Shown here: one piece after another, positions 11,946 to 23,034 of the stretch
Layout: each line of letters starts with the position of its first letter
How positions within the stretch are numbered: position 1 is the first letter of the stretch
NCBI GenBank assembly: GCA_035610835.1
Contig: CM069446.1
Span: 74,199,062 to 74,263,061 of the forward strand
DNA from: Ophiura sarsii
Taxonomy: Eukaryota > Echinodermata > Ophiuroidea > Amphilepidida > Ophiuridae
Direction: 5' to 3'
Length of the DNA: 64,000 bases
The notes under the pieces: generated by a model
What the model was told of the DNA's origin: nothing
Databases searched by the model: none
What the model saw: only the letters and a program-made list of their open reading frames with translations
Position numbers and translations under genes: made by a program

Positions 11946-12178
11946 ACTTCCCTTAAACCCTAAGTCTTTTTTTCTAGCGCTTCGATACAAATTGTTCTTG
12001 ATAACTCAGTTGGTAGAACGCCTGTCTGGAGTTCAGGAGGTCCTGGGTTAATATCCCGGTCCAGAATCATTTCTCAACCACTACAAGGGAAAGATTAATT
12101 ATTACCTTGTGAACTAAGTAGCTTTGTTTTCATGTAACAAGTCTTATTCCAGCAGCATATAGTGTTTGGTTCATATGC

Positions 12179-12474
12179 TATAGTTTGATCAGTTCCGAAT
12201 TGGCGCAAATTGTGAGGCTTATATTGATCTGTGGGCACAAATGGAATACCTACTTGCCCACCGCTTGGTGAAACCTGCGTATGATGTACAAACGCACACT
12301 TTCAGCAATAAATATGCCCAACAACATGGATTCTTTTTGCGCACGGACAATTACAAACCTCGCAATTCTCGACAATTTGGAACTGATTAAACTATACTAT
12401 ATAACCTTGGATTACATTTGCACGCAGGGAAAAGTTGCATATTTTTTGCCAATTTGGAACTGACTACCGGTATA
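12179..12474. mobile_element. MITE with CTATAGTTTGATCAGTTCC ends (copy 1)
   Basis: The left end CTATAGTTTGATCAGTTCC plus GAATTGGCG is mirrored on the right by GCCAATTTGGAACTGAC...GGTATAG. The right ~65 bp resemble the right end of 60930-61364, so both belong to one family. Confidence 0.6.
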
Positions 12475-12563
12475 GCCAGGGATTCTGAAAGAAACAAGAG
12501 TGTGTATGTCTTTACATCACCCAGTATTTAATAACATGTTGCCACATGTTTGCTTTGCACAAG

Positions 12564-13063
12564 TAAACTGCTAAAAAAAAAGGTTTGGAATATTTTTTCT
12601 AGCTCAAGATGTTCAAATATCTCAGGATATGTTCATTAAGTGTTATATATCCATGTAAAGCTGATGTGTTCATCTTTACAATGATACCAAATTTGAAGTG
12701 ATCCCTTGCTCCAGTGCTCAGCCACATGCTTGAGAACATGGGGAGGTCGCAATTTTGAAAGTGCCAAAATTAACACTATTTTGTGCTTAAAAATCAATAG
12801 ATAATCACACGTTCATTGAATACAACTAAGATGTTCTTTTGAGCACGAAATAGTGTTGATTTTGTCACATTCGGATTGTGACCTCCCCATGTTCTCAAGC
12901 AAGTAGCTAAGCACTGGAGCAAGGGATTACTTCAAATTTGATATAATTGTAAAGATGAACACATCAGCTTTTACATGAATATATAACACTTAATGAACAT
13001 ATCCCGCGATATTTGAAAATCTTGTGCTAGAAAAAATATTCCAAACTTTTTTCGAGCAGTTTA
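12564..13063. mobile_element. Foldback MITE, TAAACTGCT family (copy A)
   Basis: 500 bp, almost wholly palindromic, from TAAACTGCTAAAAAAAAAG to GAGCAGTTTA. Arms carry GATATGTTCATTAAGTGTT, GCTGATGTGTTCATCTTTAC and CCATGTTCTCAAGC in inverse orientation. The ends and TA context are Tc1/mariner-like. 17827-18350 is a second copy; 35516-35963 shares only the tips. Confidence 0.85.
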
Positions 13064-14315
13064 GTATGATGCACAAACACTTTACTCTTATAGTATCGGT
13101 ATCTGGTTTAGCCAATCAGAACAACCGAACAATTGTGTAAACAATGTATAACATTCGAATTCAAGATAGGGCTTAGTACAAATCAGTATATTTGTTTCAG
13201 TGATATGAATGCTTGCATAGATTTTATAATTACGTTGTTCGGTGTATCCTTGGTGTGATAAAACTTACCCTGGCTGGAAAAATAGGGAATTCAAGAACAC
13301 GGTTCCCGGTAAAATATTTACTTTGGAGGGAAATTTCTGGCTGTGGGGGGAAATTTTGACTTTGGTGGGACATTTTGGGTATAAATAATGAAATACAGAC
13401 ATTTGAAGGGACTATTTCTTGATGAAGGGAAATGTTCATGGGAAATATGCATTTGTCTTGCCCTGAAAACTACGGATTTAGCTGTGCACAAAATAATCTA
13501 ATAAACCATTTATGGACTAATACAGCTTCATTCCGCAATGGAGTCTTAACCCTAACCCAACTGAATCTCACTAAATCTCACTGCCAGAAACTATCTCCAC
13601 GCGCATGCTGCTGCATTGCCCCGATTACGTCACCTACCGCAGGCATACGTGGGCAGGAAGTTGCTGCCCGCATATGCGCTGGTAGTTTAGTTAAGTCGGT
13701 AGGGGCAGACTTTGGTGCGGATGGTCCCGCGATCGAATCCTGAGGGTTGTTGGGTAATTTTTCGGGTAAAAAAATAGTACTTTTCACCCCTCCCCCCGAT
13801 ACGCACAAAAACATAGCCGCAGGAGTTAGGGTTCATGGACTGTAATACAGCTTCATTCCTCAATGGAGTCTTAAACATAAACATAAATAGTTTAGGGAGT
13901 TCTATTAGTATACCCTACCACTGCATTTCTTAAATGGGGACTTTTAAAGAACGGCCCATACACTTATACAGTGAGGAATACAAATGGTAGGGTATTCTAA
14001 AGCTTACCCATAGTTTATACCAAGGATACACTTGTATTGCGTCTCATCTCTCTCTTCCTATTTCATATTTTGGGAGGTTTGAATCATCAAACAAGAAAGT
14101 AGATGAATAAGTTTCATGTTGAGGGCAGCAACATAAATTATTGTAATAATATTTGTTTTGTGTCAAGTCGCAGTTCAGGTTGTTATAACACAAGATGCTA
14201 CTTTCCTCGTTTTGAATTAAATATAGGTGCTTTTAATTTTGTATACATGTATCATAATAGCGTCCAGTATTAGCAATTGCACTTTTTACAGTGTTTTATA
14301 ATGAAAAAAATGTCT
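13064..14315. other. Intergenic, with SINE and small hairpins
   Basis: No gene was recognised. A direct repeat (ACAGCTTCATTCC..CAATGGAGTCTTAA, near 13522 and 13845) brackets the SINE at 13595-13775. A hairpin (GGTAGGGTATTCT / near-complement ATACCCTACCA) lies at ~13908-13998. Confidence 0.4.
13595..13775 (+). mobile_element. tRNA-derived SINE
   Basis: TGGTAGTTTAGTTAAGTCGG is A-box-like; GCGATCGAATCCT is B-box-like 45 nt downstream. The flanking direct repeats at ~13522 and ~13845 could be a duplication generated with the insertion, although they are longer than usual. No cloverleaf with paired ends was found, so a functional tRNA is not claimed. Confidence 0.55.
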
Positions 14316-14530
14316 TTAACCCCCTGGGGTGTACCTGTCTATCTTACAGTGGTTCTGATTGGTTTATTACAAGATGTACTCATATGAATAGCCAATTCAA
14401 ATGCAGCTTGTAAAATGTTTCACTCCCATCTTTATCAGGGATACAATTATTCTAACAATGTCTCTCATTGGTGCAATAAATGATGTGTCCATCTTTTTAA
14501 CCAATCGGCCGGTAGTTCTCAGGGGGTTAA
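14316..14530. mobile_element. piggyBac-like MITE (TTAA), copy 1
   Basis: TTAA at each end, tips CCCCCTGGGGT / TCAGGGGG, 215 bp. 49006-49220 is a second copy of identical length differing at a handful of bases, so amplification was recent. TTAA duplication is the signature of piggyBac-type integration; there is no coding capacity. Confidence 0.85.
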
Positions 14531-14634
14531 AGCAGCACAATCTGATTATCTACATTATGTAGCCTTCCTGTTACACGAGGCCAATGAATGATTGAAATCA
14601 GATTGTGTGCCTTTGATAATTGTAACCTTTTAGG

Positions 14635-14963
14635 TTAGGCAAAAAAAAAAGTTGACTTGCCCGAAAGGGCCAGAGTCTGGGTCGGACGGTCAGATTTTTT
14701 TATTGATTTTTTATTTTAACAGGGAGATACTTGTGTGTGTTTTTTTTAAATTTGATTTTTGATTTTTGATTTTTGATTTTTTTTTAAACAAGCAGATACT
14801 ACTAAAAAAAACGTTTTCATCTTTCTTTATTGTAATGTGCTTCTTTCAAAAAAACAAAAAAAATTAACTTTTTTAATTTAAAAAAAAAAAAATAGCGACC
14901 CTAGATTTCCGAAAATTCGAGTCAGTCGGAAAGGGCAAGTCAACTTTTTTTTTGTTTGCCTTA
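14635..14963. mobile_element. PIF/Harbinger-like MITE 3 (TTA duplication)
   Basis: TTA, GGCAAAAAAAAAAGTTGACT and TGCCC on the left; GGGCAAGTCAAC ... TTTGCC and TTA on the right. Interior motifs (GGGCCAGAGTCTGGGTCGGA; TAGCGACCCTAGATTTCCGA) recur at 41500-41849, its sister copy. Confidence 0.85.
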
Positions 14964-15090
14964 TTTGAAAGTTCTCATGTTTTCGATGTCACCTTCATAC
15001 TTCCTGACAAGTTTCCTTGTGTACTGTAGTCAAGTATTATGTCAGGTAAAGTTAACCTCCTATATTATTCTGGGGGTACCCCCGGGATTG

Positions 15091-15333
15091 TTAACACTTT
15101 CCACGCGGCTATTGGTTTTACCATATATACAAAACAAGATTTTTCTGAAACCTTTCCCAACTTTCAAGGTCTTTCTCAAGGATTACTGAACTAATACTAG
15201 GCATGTTTGTACTTATGTCAATGCATTTCTCATGGTGATTCCAAATATGGTTATGAAATTTAACAATTTTGTAATTTTTGAAACAATTTGTGAAATGTTG
15301 GAATGTCGTCTGCAGCCGCGTGGAAAGGGTTAA
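15091..15333. mobile_element. piggyBac-like MITE, TTAACACTTTCCACGCGGC family (copy 1)
   Basis: Begins TTAACACTTTCCACGCGGC and ends GCCGCGTGGAAAGGGTTAA: TTAA target plus ~15-bp inverted repeat, 243 bp. The interior (ATTGGTTTTACC ... GGTGATTCCAAAT) matches, in reverse orientation, the element at 26020-26337 that abuts the TLR. Confidence 0.85.
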
Positions 15334-15542
15334 GCAAGGAGGGTTAGATTGCTACAGATTTCCATAAGGGATTTGAAATAGTCTCTCACACATGGTGGTC
15401 TGTGAGCCAAGGCATCTTACATAGGGCACATATTAGTAAAGCAGTACCTCAAATATTGAGGATTGCTTTTTCTGGGAAAATTCCAGAAGACATATCATGT
15501 TACATTCAATATATTTTCATTATTAAAATGTTTAACATGTAT

Positions 15543-15975
15543 TACCGTATTATCCCTATTATGCGCCCATGCCCTTATAAATGCCCACCCCCTTTTTCTC
15601 AGGTGACTTTAAAAAATATAAACTACTGTAAAAGCTGAAATTTTTGCGGTGGTTTTATTTTTTCGTGAAAAATATAACACAAAAATATTGTTTTCAACAT
15701 TCATGCAGTGCATCCAGAATTTTGCCTGCGAAAAAAACAATTCGATGATATCAAAATGCGTGAAAATATCTTTACGCGAAAATATTGGCTTAGTATTAAC
15801 CGCCCACCCAAAAATTCAGCTTACTTAAGTTGCTCACATCACACTAAGTCTCGGACTACGAATTGCTTTAAAATAAAGAGGAATTTAACAACTTTGACAA
15901 TGAACAGCTTTGTAAATCAGTATACAAATAAGCGCCCACCCAAAATGACTTATTAGTTAATAGGGATAATACGGT
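15543..15975. mobile_element. MITE with TACCGTATTATCCCTATTA ends, carrying a nested MITE
   Basis: TACCGTATTATCCCTATTA on the left, inverse TTAATAGGGATAATACGGTA on the right; inner arms share GGGTGGGCGC / GCCCACCC. Within it, ~15624-15795 begins ACTGTAAAAGCTGAAATTTT and resembles the free-standing element at 48320-48531. One element therefore inserted in the other; the nested right end is worn. Confidence 0.75.
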
Positions 15976-17335
15976 ATGTCATTTTAAATTGAAAATATGT
16001 ACAAAAAACACTTTTTACCAATTTTAGATTTCTTGAGATTAAAGATTAAGGTTAAACTTGATCTGATCTGGTGGATATGATAATGTTCGAATGTTTTATC
16101 AGACAAGTTTAGATTAATCTTAAGATCAGTTATTTGACCTTTTTAAAAACAGAATGGTTTTTATGAATTCATTATTAGACCTTCAGAATGGTTTTTATGA
16201 ATTCATTATAAGACCTTCATGAAATAAGACACATGTCCAGCTTTAGACCTCCGCCCTTCTTTTTAATTCTCAACTTCATAATTCTTTAACATTCTTCTTA
16301 TAATATAAGTGAGGCTTAAGAATGGTTTTTAAATTTCTTCTTAATATATGAATTGCAGTCAAGATCAAAGTCATAAAGTTGGTGTTAAAACTGTTTACGC
16401 CGCTATTGGTTTCTCTGTGTCTGCTACTGAGATATAGAACAATTTGCCTATTTATGTGAAGAGCTCTGAGACTCTAAATCACTTCAAGAAATCCTTAAAA
16501 AGACTCATTTGTTCACAATGGCTTTTTCTAGTATTTGTTCTTAATTGAAGATGTAAAAGTGTATGTAATAAAAGTTGTGGAATTTCAATTTGTTTATAAA
16601 AAGTCTTTGTATCAGATACAATTTCCGATTTTAAATTTTGTCCGATTTCGAGACTGTAAATCCAAAATAATTGTATTAAAAAAATGTAAATTGGTGTCAT
16701 TTATACCGGCGCTGCACTGCCCGCTGTTGTAGATTAGGATAGTAATAGAGTATCGCTACTTTTTTTGTTATATTTTAATAATTGTTTAATATTATTGTAT
16801 GTGTAAATACAATGTAATCAAAATTGTTATGAAATATTTCAGAAATGTGATCCATCCATTACATATACAGGGCAAGTTGGAAAGAATACCTTCTATCTGA
16901 CAATGTATCGCGGATAGTTCCTCAAAACAAATTTATGGCCGAGGGGGCGAAAATAGAAACCCATTTTTTGTGCGCCCGACCAACCCATTTGTTTTTTGAA
17001 ATTGGGGTACAACATTTTCACTTGCCTAAAATTACGACTCAAAAAAAAATGTCAAAAAAATGCAACATTTTTACACCTTTTTACAATTTTTTGTGTCATT
17101 TTGAAGTGGAAAAACCTGACCAATCCAACCGGGTTCTTTTCAGAGCACCTTCTGTCAAATCATCGGGCAAGGGGAAGCCCAAATGATGATAATAAAAGGG
17201 AAGTGGCAATCTCTATGTTTTGCTTACTATTATTATAATTTGGTCCTGAAGAAGTCAGAGCTAATCCTGACGAAAGCTTGATAGTTTTAAACTTGTCCGA
17301 CGGCGAACCCGTTAAACTCTAAACCTAACCTTTTA
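15976..17335. other. Intergenic, with a short tandem duplication
   Basis: No gene was seen. A ~38-bp unit (GAATGGTTTTTATGAATTCA plus TTATtAGACCTTCA) is doubled at ~16152-16220. Open frames here are short and A/T-driven. Confidence 0.35.
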
Positions 17336-17600
17336 ACCCTGTTCTATGGGGTCCGTTTATAGAACAGGGGGTACCCTGTTCCATGGGATCCGTTTCCCCA
17401 TAGAACAGGGTTGTACCCTGTTCTATGGGGTCCGTTTCCCCAAAGAACGGGGGGTACCCTGTTCTATGTGATCCGTTTCCCCATAGAACAGGGGGTACCC
17501 TGTTCTATGGGGTCCGTTTCCCCCGGGGGCATAGAACAGGGGGTACCCTGTTCTATGGGGTCCGTTTCCCCGGGGTCCGTTTCCCATAGAACAGGGGGGT
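17336..17600. repeat. Palindromic minisatellite (~45-bp unit)
   Basis: About six units, each with CCCTGTTCTATGGGG, a GTCCGTTT spacer and CCCCATAGAACAGGG, so each unit is itself a hairpin with a ~15-bp stem. Some units vary at the loop or carry an extra CCGGGG. This is a eukaryotic minisatellite, not a CRISPR array. Confidence 0.85.
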
Positions 17601-17729
17601 TCTCACCGTTTTATAAGGATTATTTACTTGGTTTCATTTACAAAATATGTGCCATATATGTGAAGCTGATAATTCAGCATCTTTTGAATCAACTTTACTC
17701 TAAATATGTACCCCCAACATTTGTATAAT

Positions 17730-18420
17730 GTCAGCGTGTCCCAAAAAACTTGGTCCAAAAACTAAAGAGCTTATAACTAATAAGGTAGGAACCATAGCAG
17801 ATTCCTATTTAGGGAATATATCAATTTAAACTGCTCAAAAAAAGTTTGGAAATTTGTTTCAAACACAATTTGTTCAAATATTGCGGGATATGTTCATTAA
17901 GTTTTATATATCCATGTAAAGCTGATGTGTTCATCTTTACAATGATACCAAATTTTAAGCAATCCCTTGCTCCAGTGCTCGGCTACTTGCTTGAGAACAT
18001 GTGGAGGTCACAATCTGAATGTGCCAAAATCAACACTATTTCGTGCTCAAAAGAACATCTTTGTCGTCTGTTCAATGAAGTGTTACATGTGCCACTACAT
18101 TGTAGTGTGATGATCTATTGATTTTAAGCACAAAATAGTGTTGATTTCGGCACTTTCAGATTGCGACCTCCCCATGTTCTCAAGCATGTGGCTGAGCACT
18201 AGAACAAGGGATTGCTTCAAATTGGATATCATTGTATAGATGAACACATCAGCTTTACATAATATATTACACTAAATGAACATATCCCAAATAGAGATAT
18301 TTGAACAAATTGTGATTGAAAAAAATGTCCAAACTTTTTTCAGCAGTTTAGATAAACCTAACCTTAATTTGTAAAATTATGAGACTGATCAGATGTCAAC
18401 TCTGTGAAATACAAAGCTTT
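17730..18420 (+). repeat. Paralogous segment interrupted by a foldback MITE
   Basis: Sequence from GTGTCCCAAAAAACTTGG through GAGCTTATAACTAATAAGG and, after the MITE, ATGAGACTGATCAGATGTCA resembles 30430-30955. Here the interruption is the foldback at 17827-18350; there it is a different MITE at 30483-30859. Confidence 0.7.
17827..18350. mobile_element. Foldback MITE, TAAACTGCT family (copy B)
   Basis: 524 bp from TAAACTGCTCAAAAAAAG to CAGCAGTTTA, with the same inverted arms as 12564-13063 (GATATGTTCATTAAG, GCTGATGTGTTCATC, CTTGAGAACATG). The loop differs. Confidence 0.85.
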
Positions 18421-19720
18421 TAATTGAGCGTTTGCAACGCACGGGTGGTAAATTGCTAAAATCAGGCCACTATCAATGGCTTATCGACTATCAATTGTAA
18501 ACTCACCTCAGCGTTTTTATTATCATTATGCATCTGTATATTCCTTATTATTTTGTAGATACAATGTATAATATTATGTCAATAAATGGAACAATGATGT
18601 AGTATAAGTATAATATGAAATGTCACATTGCCTTATTTTGTTTGATAACCTCCCCCCCCCCCCCCCCCCCCCCTCCCCCTAAAAAAAAAGAAGCACATTT
18701 CAATCCAAATAGTGAATCACTTCCCAAAAAGCCCTATCTTATTCTTATCTTGATATAATATTTGCAAATGATAGTCGATGGTTTAGGGCAATGCCAGGGA
18801 CTTTTTGAAATCTATTTATTCATATTGATAACATCCTTTATAAATTGATAATTCTGATTCTTGAAATTTGATCAATATTAGCATTATGATTTCATCAAAT
18901 TAAACAAGACTACTGTTGGCCATGATATTGATATACCGGGTACAAGGAGGCAGACTGGGCAAATTTACCCAATGACCAACAAGTTAATCTACTCAAGACC
19001 GGGATTTCCCCTTCCACTTGTGGCCCTAGTTTCGCTGCTGCCCTGGTCCCGGCCCCACGATGAGCTACATACATTGTACATGAGCCCTGGGGCGAGTTTG
19101 CCAAATTTTGCCGGGGCGAGTCCGCCCATGCCCAATTACACGCAAAGAAGGGAGCGGACTCGCCCCAACATAATAAATGTACACATGATGTGTCCATTTC
19201 ATATGTTGGGGCCACATGGCTGATTTGTCATAGTTGTATCTAGTTGACTTTTAACCAATCTTTACATGGAATAACTGATAATTTCTGCGATTTAACTTGC
19301 CTATGAAGCCGGACGAGATTGCCCATCATGAGGGGGAACCGTTGTTTACGGTAATAAAGATCGCACCCCGGCGTGAGTAGTGTGGGGTAAGTCCGCCCTG
19401 TTGGTTATTTTCCTTACTCCTGCACTTACTAAAAGTTCTAGAATGCTGAAACTATGGGGTATGTAGCTAAGAAACGTAGCTTTCATTTGGAAGTATAGCT
19501 TTCTAACTTGTAAAATGAGTCCGCTAGGCAAGCCTGAACATTAGAGGGCGGACTAGCCCCGCTCTCCCCTACGTTTAGATACAAATTCAGATTACCAGTC
19601 CAGCATATCAGTATCTTTGTTATTTTAATTTTTCTTAAATCATCCTAAAAATAATGGTTGAAAAGGGACCCTAAACAGGTTCTTTTCTGAAGGCCCATGA
19701 AGAACGTTTTTTAACGGTGC
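18421..19720. other. Intergenic; poly-C tract and GGGGCGAGTCCGCCC-type repeats
   Basis: A C run lies at ~18651-18673. Around 18940-19565 are several short related boxes (GGGGCGAGTTTGCC, GGGGCGAGTCCGCCC, GCGGACTCGCCCC, GGCGGACTAGCCCC), some inverted, probably remnants of one element. No gene was seen. Confidence 0.35.
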
Positions 19721-20037
19721 TTAGGCCAAATTAAATTAATTGTTTGTCTCAAAGCTCCCGCGCGCGTTAGTTTATTGATGCGCATTAGAAAAACAAAAAT
19801 CTGAAAAACACTTTTTTTTTTTCTTTTTTTTTTCAAAAAAAAAAAAAAAATCCAAAATGTCACCGATTTTTCAGATTTTCATTGATCACATCATCTTAAA
19901 TACAAAAGTTCACTTTTACAAGGATTTCAATATTTTATATTTAAAAAAAAAAAAAAATTGACAAAAACCCGCATTCCGCATTAGTTTTACAACAGGAGAG
20001 GAGCTTTGAGACAAATAATTAATTTAATTTGGCCTTA
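19721..20037. mobile_element. PIF/Harbinger-like MITE 4 (TTA duplication)
   Basis: TTA, GGCCAAATTAAATTAATTGT and TTGTCTCAAAGCTC on the left; exact inverse ending AATTTGGCC and TTA on the right (~34-bp repeat). The interior has long poly-A and poly-T runs. No frame. Confidence 0.9.
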
Positions 20038-20268
20038 TACAATGTAAGTAAACTTATTCAAGATCGAGGATCTTTCTCAGTTTCGAAATAGAATCTTTGA
20101 TTTTTTTAGTATAGATTTTTTCACACACAAGGAAAAAAACCAACGTCCTTGCTATGTAATGTATGTAGACTAGTATATGTCATTGCCATTTCAACAATAG
20201 AAATCGAAACAATAACTGTATGACACTACTTTCACTTTTCCGTTGAAGCTTTCACATGCGATAAATTA

Positions 20269-20712
20269 TACAGGGTGTCCCAAATCAAAAGTTATTGTAC
20301 CTTTTTAAAATGTCTGATCCCCTGAATGACTAAGCGTAATAAAAAATGAATTTATACCGGTATGTGGAAAACACTCGTAGAATTTTGACACGCATTCAGA
20401 GACTGGAAATATTACAATTTCATAATGCCGTAGAACAAGTGACATCTCCACCTCCAGACTCCAATCTTCGTATTTTCTTGTCTATAAACTGGCAACCCTA
20501 CTCTTAGATGTCACACACCCTCTAAGCAATTCAACCCGATTCAAAGTAATCCTCAAATCAAACACTTTGTATCTTTGGACATGTGCTGGGTAAAACTAGA
20601 AATATAAGACAGACAATGTTTTCCTTAGATCTATGATATATGAATGATTTATAATATGGACAGGTTTTTTCGTCTTAAATATGCTAGTAAATTTCTTTTT
20701 CTCTCCTTTTTT
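20269..20712 (+). mobile_element. Single mariner-type terminus and flanking DNA
   Basis: TACAGGGTGTCCCAAATCAA at 20269 is a mariner-type end, but no inverted partner was found before the next element, so it is probably a truncated copy. Confidence 0.35.
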
Positions 20713-20760
20713 GTCTCGCCTGATGTAATCAGAAAGAGACTATGTTATCACTATTTCTGT

Positions 20761-20822
20761 CCGCCGTATGCCGTATGCCGTATGCCGTATGCCGTATGCC
20801 GTATGCCGTATGCCGTCCGCCG
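20761..20822 (+). repeat. (GCCGTAT)n microsatellite
   Basis: About seven perfect copies of the heptamer, flanked by GTCCGCC boxes. Confidence 0.95.
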
Positions 20823-20856
20823 TGTGCTAAGAAATACCTTTGTGACGTGATATCTG

Positions 20857-22560
20857 GAGATCCGTAAGGCCTATCGTGATGGGACTTGGTGGAGGGAAGG
20901 GGGGTGGTGCGTTCTGTTGCTGATTGATTTTTCAAGGTCATCGGGGGTCATACAAGGTCATCGGGGTCAAATATGCTTAAAACTTTTGAGACGCGTTGTG
21001 ACGCGATATCTAGAGATCCGTAAGGCCTATCTTGATGGGACTTGATGTCAGGGAAGGGGGTGGGGTGTTCTTTTGCTGATTAGATTTTCAAGGTCATTGG
21101 AGGTCATTCAAGGTCATCGGGGTCAAATATGCGGTCAAATAAGATCCGTTAGGCCGATCTTGATGGGATTTGGTGGAGGGAAGGGGGTGGTGTGTTCTTT
21201 TTGCTGATTAAATTTTCAAGGTCATCGGAGGTCATTCAAGGTCATCGGGGGTCAAATATGGGGTCAAATAGATCAGTAAGGCCTATCTTGATGGGATTTG
21301 GTGGAGGGAAGAGGGATGGTGTGTTCTTTTTGTTGATTAAATTTTCAAGGTCACCAGAGGTCATCGGGGTCAAATATGGGGTCAAATAGATCAGTAAGGC
21401 CTATATTGATGAGATTTGGTGGAGGGAAGGGGAGTGGTGTGTTCTTTTGCTGAATAAATTTTCAAGGTCATCAGAGGTCATTCAAGGTCATCGGGGGTCA
21501 AATAAGATCCATAAGGCCTATCTTGATTGGATTTGGTGGAGGGAAGGGGGATGGTGTGTTCTTTTTGTTCTTAATTTTTCGGGGTCATCGGGGGTCAAAT
21601 ATGGGGTCAAATAGATCAGTAAGGCCTATCTTGATGGGATTTGGTGGAGGAAAGGGGGGTGGTGTGTTCTTTTTGTTGATTAATTTTTCGGGGTCATTGG
21701 GGGTCAAATAGATCAGTAAGGCCTATCTTGATGGGATTTGGTGGAGGAAAGGGGGGTGGTGTGTTCTTTTGTTGATTAATTTTTCAGGGTCATTGGGGGT
21801 CAAATATGGGGTCAAATAGATCAGTAATGCCTATCTTGATGGGATTTGGTGGAGGGAAGGGGGGTGGTGTGTTCTTTTTGTTGATTAATTTTTCGGGGTC
21901 ATCGGGGGTCAAATATGGGGTCAAATAGATCAGTAAGGCCTATCTTGATGGGATTTGGTGGAGGGAAGGGGGGTGGTGTGTTCTTTTGGTTGATTACTTT
22001 TTCGGGGTCATCAGGGGTCAAATATGGGGTCAAATAGATCAGTAAGGCCTATCTTGATGGGATTTGGTGGAGGGAAGGGGGGTGGTGTGTTCTTTTTGTT
22101 GATTAATTTTTCGGGGTCATCGGGGGTCAAATATGGGGTCAAATAGATCAGTAAGGCCTATCTTGATTGGATTTGGTGGAGGGAAGGGGGGTGGTGTATT
22201 CTTTTTGCTGATTAAATTTTCAAGGTCATCGGAGGTCATTCAAGGTCATCTGGGGTCAAATAAGATCCGTAAGGCCTATCTTGATGGGATTTGGTGGACG
22301 GAAGAGGGATGGTGTGTTCTTTTTGTTGATTAATTTGTTGAGGTCATCAGAGGTCATCTGGGGTCAAATAAGATCCGTAGAACCTATCTTGATGTGATTT
22401 GGTGGAGGGAAGGGGGTTGGTGTGTTCTTTTTGCTGATTAAATTTTCAAGGTCGTCAGAGGTCATCTGGGGTCAAATAAGATCTGTAAGGCCTATCTTGA
22501 TGTGATTTGGTGTAGGGAAGGGGGTTGGTGTGTTCTTTTTGTTGATTACATTTTTCAAGG
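20857..22560 (+). repeat. 109-bp minisatellite, about 16 units
   Basis: Same unit as 368-3828. The last units match the last units of the first array (GTGTATTCTTTTTGCTGATT variant then ATCTGGGGTCAAATAAGATC variant), showing that the arrays share right ends. AGGTCA half-sites (AAGGTCATCGGAGGTCATTC) occur in several units. Confidence 0.95.
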
Positions 22561-22692
22561 CATTACATCCCTTGCATTAACTACAATGCATACCTCTGTG
22601 ACAGTGCTACATTGTATCATATGTTTCATCATCATTTCTTTCAAGTCACTTTTGATGAACAGGCGAGACGCGCCGTTCGAGAACCGCCTTGT

Positions 22693-23034
22693 CTTAATTC
22701 CCTGAGAGACAACTTACATGCAATACGTTATCTACAGACTAAAAATGTAACAACACAAATTATACAATCATGTAAACACATTAGAATTATTTCTAATATC
22801 GTTATTGTTTTGTGTTTTCGAAATTCTTACCAGTATATGAGCAATTCCATTATGTACACAGTAAACTTTGTTTTATTCAAATCGGTGCTATAATGACGGA
22901 GATGTGTCCAGATTTATAAAATATTTGGAAAAATCAATTTGGCCGATTTTTGACAGAAAGTGGCAAAAATGAATGGCAAAATGAATGGCCCTTGTTCATT
23001 GGGTTGAAAATGGTCCATTTCAAAAGATTTGGTA
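22693..23034. other. Intergenic
   Basis: Nothing beyond A/T-rich unique sequence was seen. Confidence 0.3.

Larger units (their letters stand above)
9958..12110. mobile_element. ~2.1-kb composite element with tRNA-like inverted termini
   Basis: The two ends are inverted copies over ~150 bp. Left: AATAATTAATCTTTCCC, then GGATTTGAACC (an inverted B box) and GGACCTCCTGAACTCCAG. Right: TAACTCAGTTGGTAGAACG (A-box-like), CTGGAGTTCAGGAGGTCC, GGGTTAATATCCC, then GGGAAAGATTAATTATTA. Inside the ends both share a GTGTCAACCC ... CAAGCACTGTAAC segment. The core holds the DR1-bearing tandem repeats and a hairpin. No transposase was seen. It may be two SINEs in opposite orientation that now define one unit. 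Confidence 0.6.
20713..22692 (+). mobile_element. Non-autonomous DNA element holding the 109-bp array (copy 2)
   Basis: GTCTCGCCTG at 20713-20722 pairs with CAGGCGAGAC at 22660-22669. Between them lie a 7-bp microsatellite, ~16 units of the 109-bp minisatellite, and a unique ~100-bp right part. The right part and a ~23-bp tail (to GAACCGCCTTGT) also follow the array at 3828, so the repeat belongs to a mobile unit. No transposase frame was found. Confidence 0.65.

Noticed and set aside
11990..12070. tRNA gene
   Set aside because: A- and B-box-like sequences and an anticodon-arm-like stem are present, but no acceptor stem pairs and an inverted copy lies at the other end of the element; SINE-derived.
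13670..13745. tRNA gene
   Set aside because: Promoter boxes only; no cloverleaf with paired ends.
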